From the NCBI GenBank assembly GCA_963825595.1, contig CAWGUE010000026.1, positions 38,234-102,233 of the forward strand: a stretch of DNA of 64,000 bases, in the 5' to 3' direction. A program made the position numbers and the translations under genes. Position 1 is the stretch's first letter, and every line of letters starts with the position of its first letter. The stretch comes from JARFQH01 sp963825595 (GTDB lineage: Bacteria > Desulfobacterota > Desulfobacteria > Desulfobacterales > SG8-13). Positions 16,455-25,367 of the stretch are shown in pieces. The notes beneath the pieces are model-generated. The model worked only from the letters and a program-made list of their open reading frames with translations, had not been told where the DNA came from and ran no database searches.

Positions 16455-18720
16455 CGATAATCACCTTTAATGGCCCCTGCGCCGGGTGGATCGGGCAGGG
16501 CCGGTCGGGTTGGTTTTCTTTCAGAAAAATCTCCTCCACCGGTTGGGGGCAGCTGCGGCCCTCGGCCAGCAGGCCGGTTTCACTGCAAACCCTTAACCGT
16601 ATAACGCCTTCCGGCATTTTGAAATCCGTTCCGGAAAGGTAGTCGGGGATGGATGTCATCAGGTCCGCCCATATCGGCAGGGCAGCCTTCGAGCCGGACG
16701 CATTGATCGGCTCTCCGTTGTCGAATCCGACCCAAACCAGTCCCAGGATATCCGGGGTAAACCCGACGAACCAGGCATCCCGAAAATTGTTTGTGGTGCC
16801 GGTTTTACCGGCAACCGCTCCCGGAAGCTTCCAGGCCCCGAGCGCCTGGGCGGTACCGGCGGTCACCACACTTCTGAGCATGTCTGTCAAGATATACGCT
16901 TTGGCCGGGGTGATCAAGTTCTCAAAATTGAGGTGGAGCTGATTGAGTATCTGGCCGTGATCATCGGTGACATCCCTGAGAGACAACGGATAGGGCAGTA
17001 CACCGTCACCTGCGAAAACACAATAAGCGCGGGCCAGCTCGATCGGAACCACCTCAAATGCCCCCAGCGCCAGTGAGGGATAGGGTTTGATCGGGGTTGT
17101 GAACTGAAATCGCGCCACCTGGTCCACGATCGCCTCCAGCCCCACCCGCATGGCCATATCCACAGTGGCCCGGTTGTTGGAAGTCGCCAGCGCTGTCCGC
17201 ATGCTCACGTCCGTTTCGGTGTCTTCAGAAAAATTTTCGGGCGTCCAGGCTTTAGCGTCAACCTGGTAGGTCTGGGAAACGCTCGAAAGACGGGACCCCG
17301 GCGTCAATGTGTCCAGCGCAGCCAGATAGACAAACGGTTTGAAGGCACTCCCGGGCTGCCGACGGCTCTGAGTGACGCGGTTGTATTGGCTCGTGGTGTA
17401 ATCTCTGCCACCCACCATGGCCAGAACAAAACCGGTTTTAGGCTGGATGACAACCACCGCCCCCTGCAGTTGATGGGCCGGATCCGGTCGATTCAGAGAT
17501 GGCATTGATTTCTCCAGCCTGGTCAAGCCTCGGTTGAGGGCCTGTTCGGCGGCGTGTTGAACTCGGGTGTCGAGCGTCGTGTAAATCGAGAGCCCCAAGC
17601 GGGTAAGGTCATCCGGCGAATAGAGTGTTTCGAGCTGTTGGGAGAGGTAATCCAAAAAGTATGGCGCCTTCTTGACGGAGACGCTCTCGCCGAAAGTCTG
17701 CACGGGTCGCGACCGGGCCGTATCAAGGGCTTCAGCGCTGATCCAGTTTTTCGTGAACATCGCCTTTAACACGTCATCCCGTCTCTGGCGGCAGCGATCT
17801 TTATGATCGTATGGTGAATAGCGCCCCGGGGCACGGATCACGCCGGCAATCGTCGCCGCCTCGGCCAGCGATATTTCCTCGATGCTCTTTCCGAAATAAA
17901 AAATGGTCGCCTCTCCAACACCGTTGATCGCCACCGATCCGCTCTGGCCGAGGTAGATGTCGTTGAGATAGATTTCAAGGATCTCGTCTTTCGCGTACAT
18001 CCATTCGATGATCACCGACATGATCAGTTCATTGAGCTTTCTGCCGATCGTTCTTTCCGGAGTCAAAAAAAAATTTTTGGCCAGTTGCTGGGTGATTGTT
18101 GACCCGCCTTGCCTGATCTCACCGTATCGCAAGTTGACATACAGGGCTCTGAGAATGCCGATAGGATCGAATCCGTGGTGATCGTAGAACCGGCTGTCTT
18201 CGGCAGCCAGAACCGCGTGAATGAATTCGCTGGGCACCTGACGGATGGAAACCAACTGCCGGCGTTCCCTATGCGGCCCGTAGAACTGTCCGATTTCCTC
18301 CGGCTCGAGTTCCAGGATCGGCAGCGGTTCCCGGTTGTCGACCCGCTCGATGGATTTAATCACTTTTCGGTCATATCGTATCCGGACGAGGAACCCTGGT
18401 CGACTCAGGTTCAGAATTGAAAAGTCGTTCAAATATATCTCCGTCGATGCGGTCGAAAACAGCACCTCACCTTTCTTCTGAGGTCGACCGCTGACAATCC
18501 GGTAACGCAGACGGGACAATTTCTCCCGCAGGTGATCCGGCCCGAACCGTTGACCCGGATACAGCAGCGTCGAGTCTGAATAGACCGTGGAAGGAATACG
18601 CCAGAGACGGGCGGAAAATCGGCTTTCAATGCGGGTCGACAGAAACCAGCCGTAAATGCTCACGGCGCAGACGGCGACGGCCAGTAAAATTAAAACCCAT
18701 TTGAACAATTTTTTCATCAT
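16420..18720 (-). CDS. mrcB: Bifunctional penicillin-binding protein 1B
   Basis: This class A PBP of 766 residues polymerises lipid II and cross-links peptidoglycan at the inner membrane. A membrane anchor at about 8-27 is followed by a UB2H-like region (SRLRYRIVSGRPQKKGEV). The GT51 domain has catalytic Glu174 (AAEDSRFYDHHG) and GGSTITQQLAKNFF. The transpeptidase has Ser458-x-x-Lys461 (PGSAFKPF), SNN at 514-516 and KTGTTN from 639. All catalytic motifs are intact. The order of domains and the UB2H-like insertion point to PBP1B rather than PBP1A. It is first in an operon with the TPR lipoprotein and hslO. Confidence 0.93.
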   Translation of the reverse strand: MMKKLFKWVLILLAVAVCAVSIYGWFLSTRIESRFSARLWRIPSTVYSDSTLLYPGQRFGPDHLREKLSRLRYRIVSGRPQKKGEVLFSTASTEIYLNDFSILNLSRPGFLVRIRYDRKVIKSIERVDNREPLPILELEPEEIGQFYGPHRERRQLVSIRQVPSEFIHAVLAAEDSRFYDHHGFDPIGILRALYVNLRYGEIRQGGSTITQQLAKNFFLTPERTIGRKLNELIMSVIIEWMYAKDEILEIYLNDIYLGQSGSVAINGVGEATIFYFGKSIEEISLAEAATIAGVIRAPGRYSPYDHKDRCRQRRDDVLKAMFTKNWISAEALDTARSRPVQTFGESVSVKKAPYFLDYLSQQLETLYSPDDLTRLGLSIYTTLDTRVQHAAEQALNRGLTRLEKSMPSLNRPDPAHQLQGAVVVIQPKTGFVLAMVGGRDYTTSQYNRVTQSRRQPGSAFKPFVYLAALDTLTPGSRLSSVSQTYQVDAKAWTPENFSEDTETDVSMRTALATSNNRATVDMAMRVGLEAIVDQVARFQFTTPIKPYPSLALGAFEVVPIELARAYCVFAGDGVLPYPLSLRDVTDDHGQILNQLHLNFENLITPAKAYILTDMLRSVVTAGTAQALGAWKLPGAVAGKTGTTNNFRDAWFVGFTPDILGLVWVGFDNGEPINASGSKAALPIWADLMTSIPDYLSGTDFKMPEGVIRLRVCSETGLLAEGRSCPQPVEEIFLKENQPDRPCPIHPAQGPLKVIIDGLRGLIKPQK

Positions 18721-19013
18721 GCACCACGCAAAACAGATGGTTGATCGATCTTGGATGGGCGATTATACAGACAGAATCGACGCGATGGAAGGGTTAATCG
18801 TGCGGTCGGCGAATGATAGCAGGGAGACTGTCGCTAAAGGCGTTCCAGTCGGGCAATCGGTATGTTAAACGGACAACGTAATGGATCAGAAAGGGCGTCA
18901 CAACGGTTAGGCACCAAGTGGGGCGTGGCGGTCGCTTGAACGCACCCGGCATCTGCGGACAAGACGGTGCTTCTGGCGAGAGGAAATGCAAACAGGGGTG
19001 GCATTGACGGATA

Positions 19014-19154
19014 CTAGTGTTCCGGATCCTCGCGATCGAACTTTGGCTCGGTGTCATCGCAACCGTCATCGAAATCACTCCAGGGGATTGATTTCTTGAC
19101 CTCCTTTTCGATCAAATCTTCCCAATTGTATCCGGGTCTGTATTCTTCGTGCAT
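19014..19154 (-). CDS. Small acidic hypothetical protein
   Basis: This is a 46-residue frame from the ATG at 19154, with AAAGG 11 bases upstream. The frame is also open to an ATG at 19211. It is rich in Asp/Glu, has an amphipathic stretch (NWEDLIEKEVKKSIPWSDFDD) and ends in REDPEH. I do not recognise a family. The acidic, protein-like composition is the only support. It could be a chance frame. Confidence 0.35.
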   Translation of the reverse strand: MHEEYRPGYNWEDLIEKEVKKSIPWSDFDDGCDDTEPKFDREDPEH

Positions 19155-19295
19155 GACTGCGAACCTTTCTTTGTTTGCGATTCGGGAGCCCGAGTAACGC
19201 TTCGAAGGCACTATGCCAAACGAATCACGCCTCGATATCTTCTCTTCTTTTCAACTCCGCTGAAAACTATTCTTCAATACGCGGACCAAAAGTAA

Positions 19296-19325
19296 AACTC
19301 CCCGGGTGACATACCGCAGGGAGTT
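19296..19325 (-). terminator. Hairpin with T-rich tail on the minus strand
   Basis: AACTCCC at 19296-19302 pairs with GGGAGTT at 19319-19325, with additional inner pairing of CGGGT and ACCG. On the minus strand it is followed by TTTACTTTT, so it resembles a terminator there. On the plus strand it is followed by AAAAGGAGGATG, a perfect ribosome-binding sequence. Confidence 0.5.
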
Positions 19326-19338
19326 AAAAGGAGGATGA

Positions 19339-19576
19339 TATAAAGGATGTTTCAGATACCGCTTCAGATTTACATATACGTTTTAAGTTATATTACTCGG
19401 ATTATCCGTCTTTAACCAGTACTGCTTTTCGATGATACAAAAGGCTACCCTTACCTTTTTATTTAATCCTTTGTGTTGAGTTTGATAAGTAATGTTAACT
19501 TGCCAACGAGTTTTTTTCGGTTTAGCGTTTCAGATTGAAGGTAATTATCACCACCGGCTCTGAAACATCCTTTATA
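19339..19576. mobile_element. 238-bp MITE-like element with 18-bp perfect terminal inverted repeats
   Basis: TATAAAGGATGTTTCAGA at 19339-19356 recurs exactly inverted at 19559-19576. Both ends finish in TA, as expected for Tc1/IS630-type non-autonomous elements that insert at TA. Subterminal CTTCAGATT and TTTCAGATT copies lie inside each end, and the interior is AT-rich. The only frame near the left end is a 22-codon hydrophobic peptide from 19347 (MFQIPLQIYIYVLS...). The rest of the 19155-19926 gap has no supported gene. A palindrome TGACAAAATTTGTCA is at 19870-19884. Confidence 0.6.
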
Positions 19577-19926
19577 CGCGTGGTTGAGGGCTCATCCGAT
19601 TAACCCCCGGCTTTGCCGTATATCCTTGTGTGTCGGCATGCCCGCTCGGTTCGTCGGCAGCAGCGCAAATGTCGAAAGCGGAAAAGGAAGATAAGCGCGA
19701 TAGGGTCTTGGATAACGTTCAATACCATCCGTGGCCCGGCATACCGAAAACGGATCATACAAATTTTATGCCACAGACGTAATTTACTGTATTTCTAAAT
19801 TTTTCGAACGGTTATATAGCTCCGCTTACGCTCACCGACCACCTTATTGACAAAATACAGTCAAATTCTTGACAAAATTTGTCAGCCGCCAATCTACGCC
19901 CACAGATTTGTGGTCATCGGGCCGAT

Positions 19927-21717
19927 TCAGACCCACCGCAGGGCTTCTGAAAGGCACGTTTCCCGCAGCAAGCGCTTTTTGCCCAGGCGCAGGCAAACGG
20001 TCCGGCCGGAGGCGGTCAAACGGCGAAGATCCGTCATCAGCACGCGCAACCGGTCATAGGCCGGTAGGTCGAGGCAGCGTTGCCTGGTGAAGACACCACG
20101 ATGATAATGCGGTGGCACAGGCGGCGCATCGCAGGAGTCCACCTCGAACCGGTCGACGACACGCCCCTCGCTGATAACGAGTCCGATGATGGTCTCCCGC
20201 CGCGAAGTCCAAACCAGAGACGATTCGCTCAACAACATCAACCACCGCGCCCGGCGCAGCAACCAGGCGCATTGACCCAGTACAGATTCAATCCGGCTGA
20301 TCACATCTTCCGCTGTCCATTGGACATCGACAGGACCGGTTTCCGTCTCTACCGCACTGCCGATTGTCGGCTCTTGCTCGATTTCGGCCGCCGCTGCGGC
20401 CAGCCGTCTTTTCCTGTCACCGATGGCGAGCAATGATCGCCAGAAAGGTTTCGATTCAACAGCCGATGCATACTGCTCCCTGAAGATTCGTAGACCCTCT
20501 TGAAGACATGCGTCGCCGGGGCAGAAGCACTCCGGCAGGTCAAGCAGCACGGTTGCTTCAGGGGTGGCTGCTGCAGGCCGGGCTCCGATGGGGCTCGTCA
20601 TGAATCCACCGATGGCATGCAACGCCGCAAAAGGACCCCGGTGCAGCACGGGGCCGAACCGATGCCGGCGATCGGGTGTATGCGAAAAGTGGCTGAAGTG
20701 AGGAGACATGAACCACGTGCGGCGATTGTCCGCCTGCAGGGCGACGTTATAGGGCGGGCAGAGTCGCTTGATCTCCTCGGATTCCAGGAGAGCGGCCTCA
20801 AGCGCCGATGCAGTGGGCGTTATTTTCAAGCCTGCAGCCTGGGTAAGCATTTCAAGGGATTTCTCCGAACTGCAGCCGGTTTTACGAAAATGACTGTTTA
20901 CCCTCTGGCGAAGACGCGTCGCCTTACCGATGTAGAGAGGATCACCGTTGGAGCGCACGAAACGATACACACCAGGACCGTCCGGCAGGTCACGCCGCAT
21001 GGCCTCGGCCATGGGATACCGGCGCACAGTGCCGGCCGGCACCGGTGTTTTCTCGAGCCAGCATTTCAGTTCCGAAAGAGTGTGAATCTTATCGGAGCGT
21101 CCGAGAAGAGCGACCAGCTCACGCCAGATGACGGCCGTGGCCGTAACGTGGGCGGCGCAGCGCCGGCTGGGGGTAACCGTGTGCCCAAAGTATCCGGCCA
21201 GGGCCCGCAAGCCTTTGCGGGGAAGTTCGGGCAGCAGGCGCCTCGCAATTTCATGGCTGCAGATGATGTCGAACGGAAATATCGATGCGGCTCCCTGCGC
21301 CTCGTGAAGATGCCGTAAAAAAGGACCTTCAAAGCGCGCAAAGTGAATGACTGTCGGGCAGCATTGCGATTGGTTAAGTCCGGATATCGACCGGGCCGTT
21401 TCGCTCAGGCGGTGCCACACGGTATTGGTCGACCGCCCATCGACTAAATCGGTTTGCTTAATACCCGTCAGACGCGCCACGGGTGACGGAATCGTCTCGG
21501 TTGTCGGCAATCGAACCAGGCAGCTGACAACCGGCAAACGGCCCGGTGCGGCCACGTGTGCGGCCGATGTCCGCATCCATCCCACTTCAATTAGACTGGC
21601 GCTTTCCGGACGGCTACCGGTGGTTTGGCAATCGAAGATCAGCACCTCGAGTGTCTCGAGTGGTGAATCGATCCCCATGCCTTCAGGGGGAGTGTTTGTC
21701 ATTGGATGGTGCGACAC
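19927..21717 (-). CDS. DnaQ-like exonuclease domain fused to a UvrC/Cho-type GIY-YIG nuclease domain
   Basis: This is a 596-residue fusion related to the epsilon-UvrC-like proteins of DNA repair. The N-terminal DEDDh fold is recognisable but degraded. The first motif reads FDCQTTG (D29, with Gln31 replacing the catalytic Glu), the second HFARFEGPFL (Glu130 for Asp), and the third AHVTATA (His190 kept, Asp replaced by Ala195). The GIY-YIG domain looks intact: GVYRF at 249, PLYIGKATRLRQRVNSHF at 260-277, then ALLESEEIKRLCPPYN. A long C-terminal region follows, with no clear motif. The GTG at 21717 is the longest start; the ATG at 21702 is equally plausible. It is probably a single-gene unit. 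Confidence 0.85.
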   Translation of the reverse strand: MSHHPMTNTPPEGMGIDSPLETLEVLIFDCQTTGSRPESASLIEVGWMRTSAAHVAAPGRLPVVSCLVRLPTTETIPSPVARLTGIKQTDLVDGRSTNTVWHRLSETARSISGLNQSQCCPTVIHFARFEGPFLRHLHEAQGAASIFPFDIICSHEIARRLLPELPRKGLRALAGYFGHTVTPSRRCAAHVTATAVIWRELVALLGRSDKIHTLSELKCWLEKTPVPAGTVRRYPMAEAMRRDLPDGPGVYRFVRSNGDPLYIGKATRLRQRVNSHFRKTGCSSEKSLEMLTQAAGLKITPTASALEAALLESEEIKRLCPPYNVALQADNRRTWFMSPHFSHFSHTPDRRHRFGPVLHRGPFAALHAIGGFMTSPIGARPAAATPEATVLLDLPECFCPGDACLQEGLRIFREQYASAVESKPFWRSLLAIGDRKRRLAAAAAEIEQEPTIGSAVETETGPVDVQWTAEDVISRIESVLGQCAWLLRRARWLMLLSESSLVWTSRRETIIGLVISEGRVVDRFEVDSCDAPPVPPHYHRGVFTRQRCLDLPAYDRLRVLMTDLRRLTASGRTVCLRLGKKRLLRETCLSEALRWV

Positions 21718-21817
21718 CTGATAAAAGGGTAAAAAGGGGGTCGAAAAAGACCAGACAGGCCTGCAGCATTCCTGAATGGACTGATTGCTGGTGGTGGGGG
21801 TTGAGACAGCCCGCGAC

Positions 21818-22726
21818 TCAGTCGACTTTCAACTTCTTGGCGTAAGAGGCCGCTTCAAGACCTGCCACACAGCCTTCTCCGACGGCTTTGGCCATCTGCC
21901 ACGGCGGCCCGCAGATGTCTCCGGCAGCAAAGACGCCCGGTACGCTGGTTTTCTGTTTTTTGTCGGTCTGGATATACTTGGCGTCATCGTCCAGGCGGAT
22001 TCCCAATTCGGTGGCCAGTTCCATGACACCCTTGGCTCCGAGTTCGATAAAAACACCGCTGACAGGAATAAGCGTGCCGTCTTTCAACACGATGCCGGTC
22101 ACTTCTTTGTCTCCGTTTATTTTCGCGACGGTCGCACCCTGGCGGACGATCACGGCGCTATGTTCGATTTCCTTCCTCAAAGAATCCACTACTTGTAACC
22201 GGTTGCAGATCAGATGAATCTTACTGCCGTATCCCGTCAGCGTCAGGGCGCCGCCGGCAGCAGCACTTTCATCCCCGATAACCGCCACTTCCTGGTTGCG
22301 GAAAAAATTCGCATCACACTCGACGCAGTAACTGACCCCTTTGCCGAGAAGTTCCTTTTCCCCCGGGACACCCAGTTTGTTGCGGGTTGAACCGGTAGCG
22401 ATAATCAGGCTTTTACAGCGGATTTTTTGTCGGCTTTCGGTCGTCAGGCTGAACAATGGGCCGTCCTGGGCAACCTTCATAATATCCTCGTCGACGATTT
22501 CTGCACCGAAGCGGATCGCCTGCTCACGTCCAATTCTCAGCATATCCTCCCCGGCCACATTGAAGAGACAGCAGAAGTTCTCGACATGGGCGTGAAACAG
22601 ACTACTTTTGACCTGCTTACCGTACATGACGACCGTGGCTTTACGCCGGGCGGCATGAATGGCGGCCTGAAGTCCGGCCGGTCCTGTACCGAGGATAACC
22701 ACATCAATGATCTCGTTGTCCTGCAT
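21818..22726 (-). CDS. Thioredoxin-reductase-like FAD/NAD(P)-dependent oxidoreductase
   Basis: This 302-residue flavoprotein has the TrxB architecture. It has FAD-binding GTGPAG at 13-18, a redox-active pair Cys134-x-x-Cys137 (SYCVECDANFF), an NADPH-binding segment VAVIGDESAAAGGA, and the C-terminal TSVPGVFAAGDICG. Active-site CVEC replaces the usual CATC, and the NAD(P) motif GDESAAA departs from GGGdSA, so the electron donor or partner may not be standard thioredoxin. No thioredoxin gene lies next to it. Confidence 0.88.
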   Translation of the reverse strand: MQDNEIIDVVILGTGPAGLQAAIHAARRKATVVMYGKQVKSSLFHAHVENFCCLFNVAGEDMLRIGREQAIRFGAEIVDEDIMKVAQDGPLFSLTTESRQKIRCKSLIIATGSTRNKLGVPGEKELLGKGVSYCVECDANFFRNQEVAVIGDESAAAGGALTLTGYGSKIHLICNRLQVVDSLRKEIEHSAVIVRQGATVAKINGDKEVTGIVLKDGTLIPVSGVFIELGAKGVMELATELGIRLDDDAKYIQTDKKQKTSVPGVFAAGDICGPPWQMAKAVGEGCVAGLEAASYAKKLKVD

Positions 22727-22865
22727 TCGTCATCTCCCTTGTTCGACCATCATCTTGATACGGTCCGACAGAACTGTCAAGCGCTGGAGCCTGGGTAACG
22801 GATTGCGATCGGTAAACGGAGCCCATCCACCGACTCCGACCTGCATCAATAGGCGCTTTGTCAAT

Positions 22866-22927
22866 CAGTGCCCATCCACATTTCGTTAAAGGCATTACAG
22901 AGTGTCCAATTCATGAATGCACATTTC
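22866..22927 (+). repeat. Solo left end of the dispersed inverted-repeat family (copy D)
   Basis: CAGTGCCCATCCAC, then GTTAAAGGCATTACAGAGTG and TCCAATTCATGAATG match the left end of the full copy at 50121. The central hairpins and right end are absent. It is a truncated relic in the 400-base gap between the oxidoreductase and Hsp20 genes. Confidence 0.65.
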
Positions 22928-22947
22928 ACTCTCGACTCTTCCAGGCT

Positions 22948-22972
22948 CTTGAATTAGGCGTTTTCGGCATTA
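22948..22972 (+). promoter_or_regulatory. Possible heat-shock (sigma-32-like) promoter for the Hsp20 gene
   Basis: CTTGAAT at 22948-22954 and CGGCATTA at 22965-22972 are spaced 11-12 bases from the CTTGAA core and partly match the CTTGAAA/CCCCATNT pattern. It is about 155 bases upstream of the Hsp20 start. The -10 match is modest. Confidence 0.3.
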
Positions 22973-23127
22973 CACTATTGTCTGTAGTTGTCAACCCGAG
23001 GCCGACCCGTTTAATCGACACATCGATTGTGGGTCGGAACAGACCTCATCCGAGCATGCTGACGCCGGAAAGCATCGACACCGGTCGCAGCGTGTCAATA
23101 TGGAAGTTCGAAAGGAGATGAAGCCGC

Positions 23128-23430
23128 ATGGCAAATGATAAATTCAGAGTTACGCCGGATGTTTGTACCTACCTCAGCGAAGATGAGCACACCCTGAACA
23201 TTGAAGTATCCGTACCGGGTGTCAACAAAGACGATATCCGCCTGCGAATGCTCGACGACAGTTTCAATCTGACGGCCCCAGGAAAGGATGTCGAATACGT
23301 CACTGCTTCAGCCTTCTGCTGCCCGGTAAAGGCCAATGAAGCCCAGGCAAAATACGAAAACGGCTGCCTTAAAATATCGGTGCCGTTTAAAAATCCGTTT
23401 GAAAACGCCGTGCAAGTTCTTATCAGTTGA
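23128..23430 (+). CDS. Small Hsp20/alpha-crystallin domain protein
   Basis: This 100-residue protein consists almost entirely of an alpha-crystallin domain. It has the early strand TLNIEVSVPGVNKDDIRLRM, a central segment CPVKANEAQAKYENGCLKISVP that corresponds to the GVLxIxxP region, and no long N- or C-terminal arm or IxI motif. It is shorter than typical Hsp20 (about 140-150) and may work as a dimer-forming variant rather than a large oligomer. AAAGGAGATG gives a strong ribosome-binding site. A hairpin terminator follows at 23511. Confidence 0.85.
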   Translation: MANDKFRVTPDVCTYLSEDEHTLNIEVSVPGVNKDDIRLRMLDDSFNLTAPGKDVEYVTASAFCCPVKANEAQAKYENGCLKISVPFKNPFENAVQVLIS

Positions 23431-23510
23431 TCGCAATCTTTCGCCGGGAATTTACCGATCACCACCCCAAACGCATCGCGTCACGGGGGCACGTCGCAAT
23501 ATAAATACGA

Positions 23511-23538
23511 AAAGCGGGGCCGTTAAAGGCCCTGCTTT
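23511..23538 (+). terminator. Hairpin downstream of the Hsp20 gene
   Basis: AAAGC-G-GGGCC pairs with GGCCC-T-GCTTT across a short loop, with one mismatch pair. It is about 80 bases past the stop codon, and its 3' arm ends in TTT. The remaining 23431-23857 gap shows no supported gene. Confidence 0.5.
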
Positions 23539-23857
23539 CTGCTTCAGTCCCTAATCGAACCGCCGCGCGACCGTTGGATGAGTGCTCCCAACCTAAGCAT
23601 TTTACCAATAGGTGGCTTTCGAGTCCATGGCCTCTCGTGGTGAAGTTGGCGTTCATCTATCGCGAGCCCAAATTACGCCGGTTTCCGAATCCACACCAAA
23701 ATTCAGTTCCTAAAAAGCCGGCTTTTGACCCGAGGGTGAAAATTTCGGGTTAAATGTCGTTCCGATACAAGGCGCCCGCAGGGAGGGATTCGGAGTCGTC
23801 GTTTTTAAACGCACAACCGGCCGCTAACCATCGCGCAGACAAAGGGTCAATCGCCGG

Positions 23858-24442
23858 TCAGCTACTTTCACCTTTGAGGCCAAGAGTGTCGGCGACCTCC
23901 CGCATACCCATGATGGTGTCGGTGATGAGCTCGCTTACGTCGACACCCAACATCTGACCCCCTTTTTCAATTATTCCTCGATCAACGCCGGCGGCAAACC
24001 GCTTGTCTTTCCACTTTTTTTTGACCGACTTGGCCTTCAAGTCCATCAGGCTCCGTGATGGCCGCACGAGAGCGGTCGTGACCACCAGTCCCGTCAACTC
24101 ATCGATGGCGTAAAGGACCTTTTCCATTTCCGTTTGGGGTTCCACATCCGTGCAGATTCCCCACCCATGGCTCACCACCGCGCGGATATACTCTTCGGGC
24201 CAATTCTGGTCCCGAAGGATTTCTTCGGTCTTCCGGCAGTGCTGTTGGGGAAACATTTCGTAATCCAAATCATGAATGAGGCCGATTATGCCCCATTTTT
24301 CTTCATCCTCGCCGCGTTTACGCGCCATGTAACGCATGACGCTTTCAACGGCAAGGGCGTGTTTGATCAGGCTTTCATTTCGATTGTATTCCTTCAGCAG
24401 TTGGAAGGCTTTTTCACGTGTCGGTTCTCTTGATTCATTCAT
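23858..24442 (-). CDS. HD-domain phosphohydrolase-like protein
   Basis: This is a 194-residue HDIG-type protein. Metal-binding residues are visible: His in IKHALAVE, the HD pair in GLIHDLDYE, His in VVSHGWG, and Asp in YAIDELTGLV. Proteins of this size and motif order are common in Firmicutes and Desulfobacterota, and their nucleotide substrate is usually unknown. The start has AAGGGG upstream. It has no HD-GYP or other attached domain. Possible roles are nucleotide or cyclic-nucleotide hydrolysis, which I cannot decide. Confidence 0.85.
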   Translation of the reverse strand: MNESREPTREKAFQLLKEYNRNESLIKHALAVESVMRYMARKRGEDEEKWGIIGLIHDLDYEMFPQQHCRKTEEILRDQNWPEEYIRAVVSHGWGICTDVEPQTEMEKVLYAIDELTGLVVTTALVRPSRSLMDLKAKSVKKKWKDKRFAAGVDRGIIEKGGQMLGVDVSELITDTIMGMREVADTLGLKGESS

Positions 24443-24533
24443 ACGTCAACCCCTTTGATCTCCAAAAATTTCATGATTTTTTATCACGCGAACGCGTTTT
24501 GAAGATAAAATGCACCGCAGCCGACCCCCCCGC

Positions 24534-25118
24534 TCAAGGCAGAAACAACTGCAATTCCCTCAAACCCATGGTTCCGGCCGACGCGATGATTCTCTGTGAG
24601 TATCGGCCGCACTCGATGATTCTCGCTGTTTTTTTTTCACAAACCGCCGCGGAAAAACGGCCGCTTAGAAAGAGGATCCTCGGGAACAGAAGCGCGTTGA
24701 TGAACGGCAGGCCGCTGTCCCGGCAGAATCCGCTGCCGCGGCCATCGTCGATAATGATAAAATCGGCCCGTCCTTCTTTAAAACAAGCGATGGTATCCCG
24801 CTCTCCCGGGTCAAGGAGCTGCAAACGCATAGCGCGCGGACTGCGCGTCGCGGTTCGCCCGTCGCAAGACATGATAGTGATGGCCCGCCGGCGCCCCATA
24901 TCTCTAAAGAATTCCGATCCGGGGTATCCGCTGCGGGTCACTTCCGAGAGGACCGAAGCCGTCATCAGGAGGCGGTAGGTCTGAGCCAGCCGCCCGAACA
25001 ACCCTGCCTTGAAGAGAATAATGGCTGATGAGGCATCGACGATCGCTCGCTTACGATTGTTGTCGTTCTTCTGAAAAATGTCCATGCAAAGATGGCGATA
25101 GGGTAACCACCGCGGCAT
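24534..25118 (-). CDS. PIN-like domain protein
   Basis: This is a 194-residue protein with the pattern of a PIN-type metal-dependent ribonuclease: IVDASSAIILFKAGLF (first Asp), ASVLSEV (Glu), LDPGERDTIACFKEGRADFIIIDD (Glu/Asp cluster) and RDSGLPFINALLF. No antitoxin gene is found beside it, so a standard VapBC module is not evident. Two starts are possible, an ATG at 25118 or 25085, neither with a clear ribosome-binding site. The C-terminal third (RFSAAVCEKKTARIIECGRY) is unfamiliar. Confidence 0.7.
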   Translation of the reverse strand: MPRWLPYRHLCMDIFQKNDNNRKRAIVDASSAIILFKAGLFGRLAQTYRLLMTASVLSEVTRSGYPGSEFFRDMGRRRAITIMSCDGRTATRSPRAMRLQLLDPGERDTIACFKEGRADFIIIDDGRGSGFCRDSGLPFINALLFPRILFLSGRFSAAVCEKKTARIIECGRYSQRIIASAGTMGLRELQLFLP

Positions 25119-25132
25119 TTTTTATCAAGTTG

Positions 25133-25277
25133 AAAAATATTCATGAAATATGCGGGTGAGAGACCCAGAGTGGTGACAGAGCGTGATCATCGATCGAGCC
25201 GTACCGGAAGAGTCGAATCAGGGGCGTTCTATCCCGCACAATTTACGATGCGGGAAAATATTCATGCTGTATGCGGG
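25133..25277 (+). repeat. Recurrent short motif, copies 2 and 3
   Basis: Two copies of a motif near ATATTCATGAAATATGCGGG occur at 25133-25156 and 25255-25277, 122 bases apart. The second is preceded by a TCCCGCA/TGCGGGA stem-loop. They flank an unannotated stretch directly upstream of a strong hairpin terminator at 25288. The first copy is 15 bases from the PIN-like gene start, on the other strand. Confidence 0.45.
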
Positions 25278-25287
25278 ATAAAATATG

Positions 25288-25321
25288 AGCCCCTGAAGTT
25301 CTGAGAACTCCAGGGGCTTTT
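25288..25321 (+). terminator. Strong intrinsic terminator not downstream of any annotated plus-strand gene
   Basis: AGCCCCTG pairs with CAGGGGCT and, inside that, AGTTC with GAACT around a TGA loop, followed by TTTT. The transcript it ends would have to start in 25119-25287, where there is no gene, so a small RNA is possible. AAAGGAGGA follows immediately. Confidence 0.65.
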
Positions 25322-25367
25322 AAAGGAGGAGTCACCCCGAGGTTCACCACGCCTCGGAGTTTGTCTG

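Noticed and set aside
24534..25118. PIN-like gene as half of a toxin-antitoxin pair
   Set aside because: No antitoxin gene overlaps or adjoins it on either side, so there is no support for a VapBC module.
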